Shown: piece after piece, positions 60,925 to 64,000 of the stretch
Position numbering within the stretch: the first letter of the stretch is position 1
Layout: each line of letters starts with the position of its first letter
Source of the DNA: an uncultured Faecalibacterium sp.
GTDB taxonomy: Bacteria > Bacillota > Clostridia > Oscillospirales > Ruminococcaceae
NCBI GenBank assembly: GCA_934548045.1
Contig: CAKTEM010000001.1
Span: 124,001-188,000 of the forward strand
Direction of reading: 5' to 3'
Length of the DNA: 64,000 bases
The notes under the pieces: model-generated
The model's database searches: none
What the model was told of the DNA's origin: nothing
The model's input: the letters and a program-made list of their open reading frames with translations, nothing else
Position numbers and translations under genes: made by a program

Positions 60925-61395
60925 TTATTCAATTTCAATCAGGTTGGGGTTGACCGGCAGAGCCTTCTGCTGCTGAGGTGCAGGCAACGTGATGTGTAGG
61001 ATGCCATCCTCGAACTTTGCGTGGATGTCCTCCTTCTTCACAGCGTCACCCACATAGAAACTGCGAGCACAGGTGCCGGAGAAGGTCTCACGGCGCAGAT
61101 AGCGGCCGTTGCTGTCCTTCTCATCGTTCGAGTGGCTGCGGACGGCCTGAATGGTCAGGTAGCCGTCGTTCAGTTCCATCTGAACGTCTTCCTTCTTGCA
61201 GCCGGGCAGGTCAACGGCCACATCATAGTTGCCGTCGGCGGTCTGCTTGACATCGGTCTTCATCATGTTTGCACCGCGCTTGCCGAAGGTCTCACGCTCT
61301 TCACGGTTCATCGCACGCTCCAGCGCACCATCGTTCCAGAACGGATCAAAGAAATCATCGAACAGGTTTTCATGGAAAATAGTCGGCATAAACAT
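60925..61395 (-). CDS. Hsp20/alpha-crystallin small heat-shock protein
   Basis: This 156-residue protein has an N-terminal PTIFHENLFDDFFDPFW, an alpha-crystallin domain with YDVAVDLPGCKKEDVQMEL, GRYLRRETFSGTCARSFYVG and FEDGILHITLP, and a short C-terminal tail with the I/V-x-I-type VNPNLIEIE. The start at 61395 is 7 bases after ggaggt. It prevents aggregation of unfolded proteins and is under HrcA control by the operator upstream. Confidence 0.95.
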   Translation of the reverse strand: MFMPTIFHENLFDDFFDPFWNDGALERAMNREERETFGKRGANMMKTDVKQTADGNYDVAVDLPGCKKEDVQMELNDGYLTIQAVRSHSNDEKDSNGRYLRRETFSGTCARSFYVGDAVKKEDIHAKFEDGILHITLPAPQQQKALPVNPNLIEIE

Positions 61396-61515
61396 AAAAC
61401 ATACCTCCAATCCCGGCGTTCGGGTCGGGTAAAAATCAAATGAAGTGCATCAGGAGCGGAGTCTTCCCGGGAGCCTTGTGGCTCCCTCATGCCCCTCTCT
61501 CCTGAGCACGGCTTA

Positions 61516-61558
61516 GTTATAGCACACGCTTTTAGCACTGTCAAGCTTAGAGTGCTAA
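61516..61558 (-). promoter_or_regulatory. HrcA-type CIRCE operator and promoter of hsp20
   Basis: TTAGCACTG-N9-GAGTGCTAA (61532-61558) matches the CIRCE consensus apart from one base. The -35 TTGACA (61539-61544) lies inside it and -10 TATAAC (61516-61521) follows at 17-bp spacing. Confidence 0.92.
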
Positions 61559-61692
61559 AATTCACAGAAAGATAATTCTTTGATAAAATCTCATGCAATC
61601 TTTGCGAGTTTATTACGAAAAAATCGCCTTTTTCATTCACAAATCCATCTTGTCCGATATCAATATCGCATGGCAAACGCCAAAAATTCAGC

Positions 61693-62286
61693 TCAAAACA
61701 GGATGTCTTCCGGCTGGATCTTATCCTTCTCTGTGATGGGGCGGATCACTTTGCAGGGTACTCCGGCGGCAACGACGCCTGCCGGAATATCGTGCGTCAC
61801 CACGCTTCCGGCACCGATGACCGAGCCTGCGCCGATCGTCACACCGCCGCAGACAGTCGAATTTGCACCGATCCAGACATTTTCTTCCAGCGTGATGGGC
61901 GCAGAAGTGCCAATGCCGCGGCCGCGCTGTTCCGGGTCGACGGCATGGCCGGAGCAGGCCAGACAGACACCCGGCGCAATAAACGCACCGGCACCGATAT
62001 CCACCGGGGAAGTGTCCAGAATGACACAGTTGTAGTTGATGACCGTCAGCCCATGGGTATGGATGTTGAAGCCGTAGTCACAGTGGAAATCCGGCTCGAT
62101 GCCGGTCATGGGCGAGCAGGTACCCAGCAGTTCCTGCAAAATGGCGCGGCGTTTTTCCTGTTCATTCGGGGCGGTGCGGTTGTATTCCCAGCACAGCTGT
62201 TTTGCACGGTTCTGTGCTTCGGAAGGGGTGTTTTCGTAGCCGCTGGCGTACACCGCCGGGCGTTTCATGATTTCGATTGGATTCAT
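61693..62286 (-). CDS. maltose/galactoside O-acetyltransferase-like protein
   Basis: This 197-residue protein has an N-terminal helical region (YASGYENTPSEAQNRAKQLC), then hexapeptide repeats (VDIGAGAFIAPGVCLACSGHAV, ITLEENVWIGANSTVCGGVT, GAGSVIGAGSVVTHDI) and GVPCKVIR near the end. The catalytic His is in CSGHAVDPEQR. It is distinct from the product of 38370-38954. The start at 62286 follows aaggag. Confidence 0.9.
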   Translation of the reverse strand: MNPIEIMKRPAVYASGYENTPSEAQNRAKQLCWEYNRTAPNEQEKRRAILQELLGTCSPMTGIEPDFHCDYGFNIHTHGLTVINYNCVILDTSPVDIGAGAFIAPGVCLACSGHAVDPEQRGRGIGTSAPITLEENVWIGANSTVCGGVTIGAGSVIGAGSVVTHDIPAGVVAAGVPCKVIRPITEKDKIQPEDILF

Positions 62287-62372
62287 TGTTTTCTCCTTGA
62301 TCTCAGCCGGAACTTCTGATGCTTCATCGTTCCGGCCTTTCGTATTTTCTGTAATGTTACTGGCAATTCCGG

Positions 62373-62825
62373 TCAGGTGCGCAGTTCTTTCAGCAGTGCT
62401 GTGCAGCCCTCCAGCACATCCTGCCATGTGGCCTCGAAATCGCCGGTATACCACGGGTCGGTCACATCGCTAGGGCGGTGGGTGTGATCCATCAGCAGGG
62501 ATACCTTGTGTTCCGGGTCATTACCCACAAAACGTGCCATATTGCGCAGGTTGTTGTGGTCCATGGCGATCAGATAATCGTAGGTCTCGTAATCTCGCCG
62601 GGTCATCTGCCGGGCTGTTTTGCCCTCGCAGGAGATGCCGTGTTCGGCCAGTTTCCACCGGGCAGGCGGATAGACCGGGTTTCCGATTTCCTCGGTGCTG
62701 GTGGCGGCCGACGCAATTTCAAACCGGTCGGAAAGCCCGGCTTTTTCCACTAAATCTTTCATTACAAACTCAGCCATCGGGCTGCGGCAGATGTTGCCGT
62801 GGCACAAGAAAAGGATTTTTGTCAT
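62373..62825 (-). CDS. low-molecular-weight protein tyrosine phosphatase
   Basis: This 150-residue protein has the active-site loop FLCHGNICRSPMAEF (CX5RS, Cys near residue 8) and the general-acid Asp in DVTDPWYTGDFEATW. These are the complete hallmarks of LMW-PTP/arsenate-reductase-like phosphatases. It is likely a cytoplasmic phosphotyrosine phosphatase. Confidence 0.93.
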   Translation of the reverse strand: MTKILFLCHGNICRSPMAEFVMKDLVEKAGLSDRFEIASAATSTEEIGNPVYPPARWKLAEHGISCEGKTARQMTRRDYETYDYLIAMDHNNLRNMARFVGNDPEHKVSLLMDHTHRPSDVTDPWYTGDFEATWQDVLEGCTALLKELRT

Positions 62826-62891
62826 CGTTTTTACGTTCCTTATTGTATTTCATTCAAGAGAAAAAGCATCCACAATCATAAATTCATTATG

Positions 62892-63365
62892 TTAATCGAC
62901 TCGAATCGTAAATTCATTTGGGAGATTATAAATTTTTTCTTTCAAGAATATCGGATAAAAGCTTTCATTTTTCAATCTATCGAATTCCAGCCATTCAAAT
63001 GTATGTGTCAGATGACCTTCTGTTTGTGTAAACGTATCACCTTTTTCCAGCAGGTTTGTATCTGAGATATCCATCAAAAAGTAAATACACAATTCGTGAT
63101 ATCGGAGGTCATCTGCATCCTTCGTGAAAAAAGCCTGATCGAACCACAGCGGACGAGAGATTTTCAAAGTTACACCAAGTTCTTCATGAACTTCTCGTAC
63201 CACCGCCTGTTCCGCTGTTTCTCCCATCGTCACTCTTCCGCCGGGCAGAGAGTAATACGGTGTCTGTGTATCATGATGTATCGCCAAGATTTTTCCGTCA
63301 GCAATTATGATAGCACATACTCGATAGTTGAATTTTTCACTTCCAATTTTGAAAGAAACATCCAT
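62892..63365 (-). CDS. Nudix hydrolase
   Basis: This 157-residue protein has the Nudix box GGRVTMGETAEQAVVREVHE then ELGV, with all metal-binding Glu residues present. It hydrolyses a nucleoside diphosphate linked to another group; the substrate is unknown. The region around it is more AT-rich than the rest of the window, hinting at a separate origin. Confidence 0.92.
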   Translation of the reverse strand: MDVSFKIGSEKFNYRVCAIIIADGKILAIHHDTQTPYYSLPGGRVTMGETAEQAVVREVHEELGVTLKISRPLWFDQAFFTKDADDLRYHELCIYFLMDISDTNLLEKGDTFTQTEGHLTHTFEWLEFDRLKNESFYPIFLKEKIYNLPNEFTIRVD

Positions 63366-63559
63366 TTCAATCGCCCTTTTCTCACAGCTATGATTGATTC
63401 ACTTTGTTTGCACGAAATCTTTAGTCCTGCTTCAAAAACGCCCATAGTGTTCTATTGCGTATGCGAAATGTTGATTGAAACGTTCTGCCGCCTGCCTGCT
63501 GAGCGGTTCATCCGGTGCCATCATGCAGAGAGCTACGCATAGAACGCATCGACATCACC
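63366..63559. other. intergenic stretch, no clear gene
   Basis: A minus-strand frame reading MAPDEPLSRQAAERFNQHFA then YAIEHYGRF-stop is protein-like but short, with no recognised family or good RBS. It may be a remnant. Nothing else is supportable. Confidence 0.3.
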
Positions 63560-64000
63560 TCATTTTTTGAGCAGTTCCAATGCCTTATCCATCGGCACAC
63601 AGTCCGCATAGCAGTCCGGCCAGAGGAACTCATTATAATAGCGGTAGCTCTGCTCGCCCGTCATGTACTCGTTGTCCTGCGTAGAATTAGCGTAGGCCGG
63701 AACGATTATATGCAGGCCATGCTCAAAGCCTGCTTCCACCGTTGCATTGATGCAGAAATCGGTCATGATGCCGCAGACCATCACGTCTTTTTCGCCCTTT
63801 TCTGTCAGATATTCCAGCAGGCCGCTCTCTTTTTTGAACGCACTGCATACGGTCTTGACGAACCGTTTTTCAGTCGGCAGCGGCGCAAACTCGGAATAAA
63901 CTTCAAACTCGTCATCCCCGATGGAAAAACCTGTACCGGGGCCGTCGTCATGCTGAACAAAAATGACTTCTACCCCTTGTTCCCGAACTATCCGGATTAG
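63560..64000 (-). CDS. isochorismatase-like cysteine hydrolase (partial, cut by window end)
   Basis: The last 146 residues are present and open at the right edge of the window. Seen are GVEVIFVQHDD, a Lys in RFVKTVCSAF, and the catalytic Cys in VCGIMTDFCINATVEAGFEH. These define the cysteine hydrolase/nicotinamidase-like fold. The catalytic Asp of the N-terminus lies outside the window. The specific substrate is unknown. Confidence 0.85.
   Translation of the reverse strand, partial: LIRIVREQGVEVIFVQHDDGPGTGFSIGDDEFEVYSEFAPLPTEKRFVKTVCSAFKKESGLLEYLTEKGEKDVMVCGIMTDFCINATVEAGFEHGLHIIVPAYANSTQDNEYMTGEQSYRYYNEFLWPDCYADCVPMDKALELLKK

Noticed and set aside
63096..63542. 148-codon plus-strand frame over the Nudix gene
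   Set aside because: Antisense to an intact Nudix box.

Overview
The window is GC-rich, tightly packed bacterial chromosome. It looks like a Gram-positive gut anaerobe of the Faecalibacterium/Oscillospiraceae type. The pointers are an AgrC/AgrA-like (GHKL plus LytTR) two-component pair, a CIRCE (HrcA) operator before an Hsp20 gene, lipobox lipoproteins, 2-hydroxycarboxylate and citrate genes, an Rpn-type PD-(D/E)XK nuclease, and short GC-rich dispersed repeats of the kind seen in that group. The organism assignment is inference. No rRNA, tRNA, CRISPR array or complete insertion sequence was seen.

Region 1 (1-9.9 kb): an AraC-type regulator converges on a five-gene run on the minus strand. 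In transcription order this is LytTR response regulator, GHKL histidine kinase, Tat-exported beta-propeller-like protein, Sec-exported DUF1254/DUF1214 protein and Tat-exported SdsA-like alkylsulfatase. Gaps are 15-28 bases, so this looks like one operon that couples sensing to a set of exported proteins. Region 2 (10-13.7 kb): a BMP-type nucleoside ABC importer (ATPase and two permeases, no binding protein). Region 3 (13.8-27.4 kb): a hydroxy-/tricarboxylate island with VOC protein, RraA-family protein, 2HCT transporter, LysR, isocitrate dehydrogenase, aconitase, a second aconitase-superfamily hydratase, LysR, a CitX-CitG fusion and CitC. The citrate lyase subunits citDEF are absent from the window.

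Region 4 (27.4-41.3 kb): a frameshifted Rpn nuclease, a lipoprotein, a 919-residue protein with seven helicase-associated repeats, a 2-hydroxyacid dehydrogenase, a PfkB kinase and a MerR-controlled redox group (carboxymuconolactone decarboxylase-cupin fusion, aldo/keto reductase, and a chimeric MerR-flavodoxin gene). It ends with an alpha/beta hydrolase, an L-ATC hydrolase and a ZIP transporter. Region 5 (41.4-64 kb): an accessory zone of small enzymes (methyltransferases, nitroreductases, PNPOx-like, CysK-like, Nudix, LMW-PTP, acetyltransferase), a MarR-controlled pair of ABC exporter half-transporters, a TipA-like MerR and an Hsp20.

Two patterns run across genes. First, six or seven minus-strand promoters between 41.3 and 59.1 kb share a core promoter plus the dyad GTTAG-N6-ATAAC at the start site, upstream of unrelated genes; this looks like a dispersed regulon. 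Second, the window has many gene remnants whose breakpoints join two unrelated gene parts (near 9.71, 36.76, 37.93, 43.6, 47.46, 48.7, 52.34 and 59.08 kb). This suggests repeated small deletions, or possibly assembly joins, in accessory DNA.
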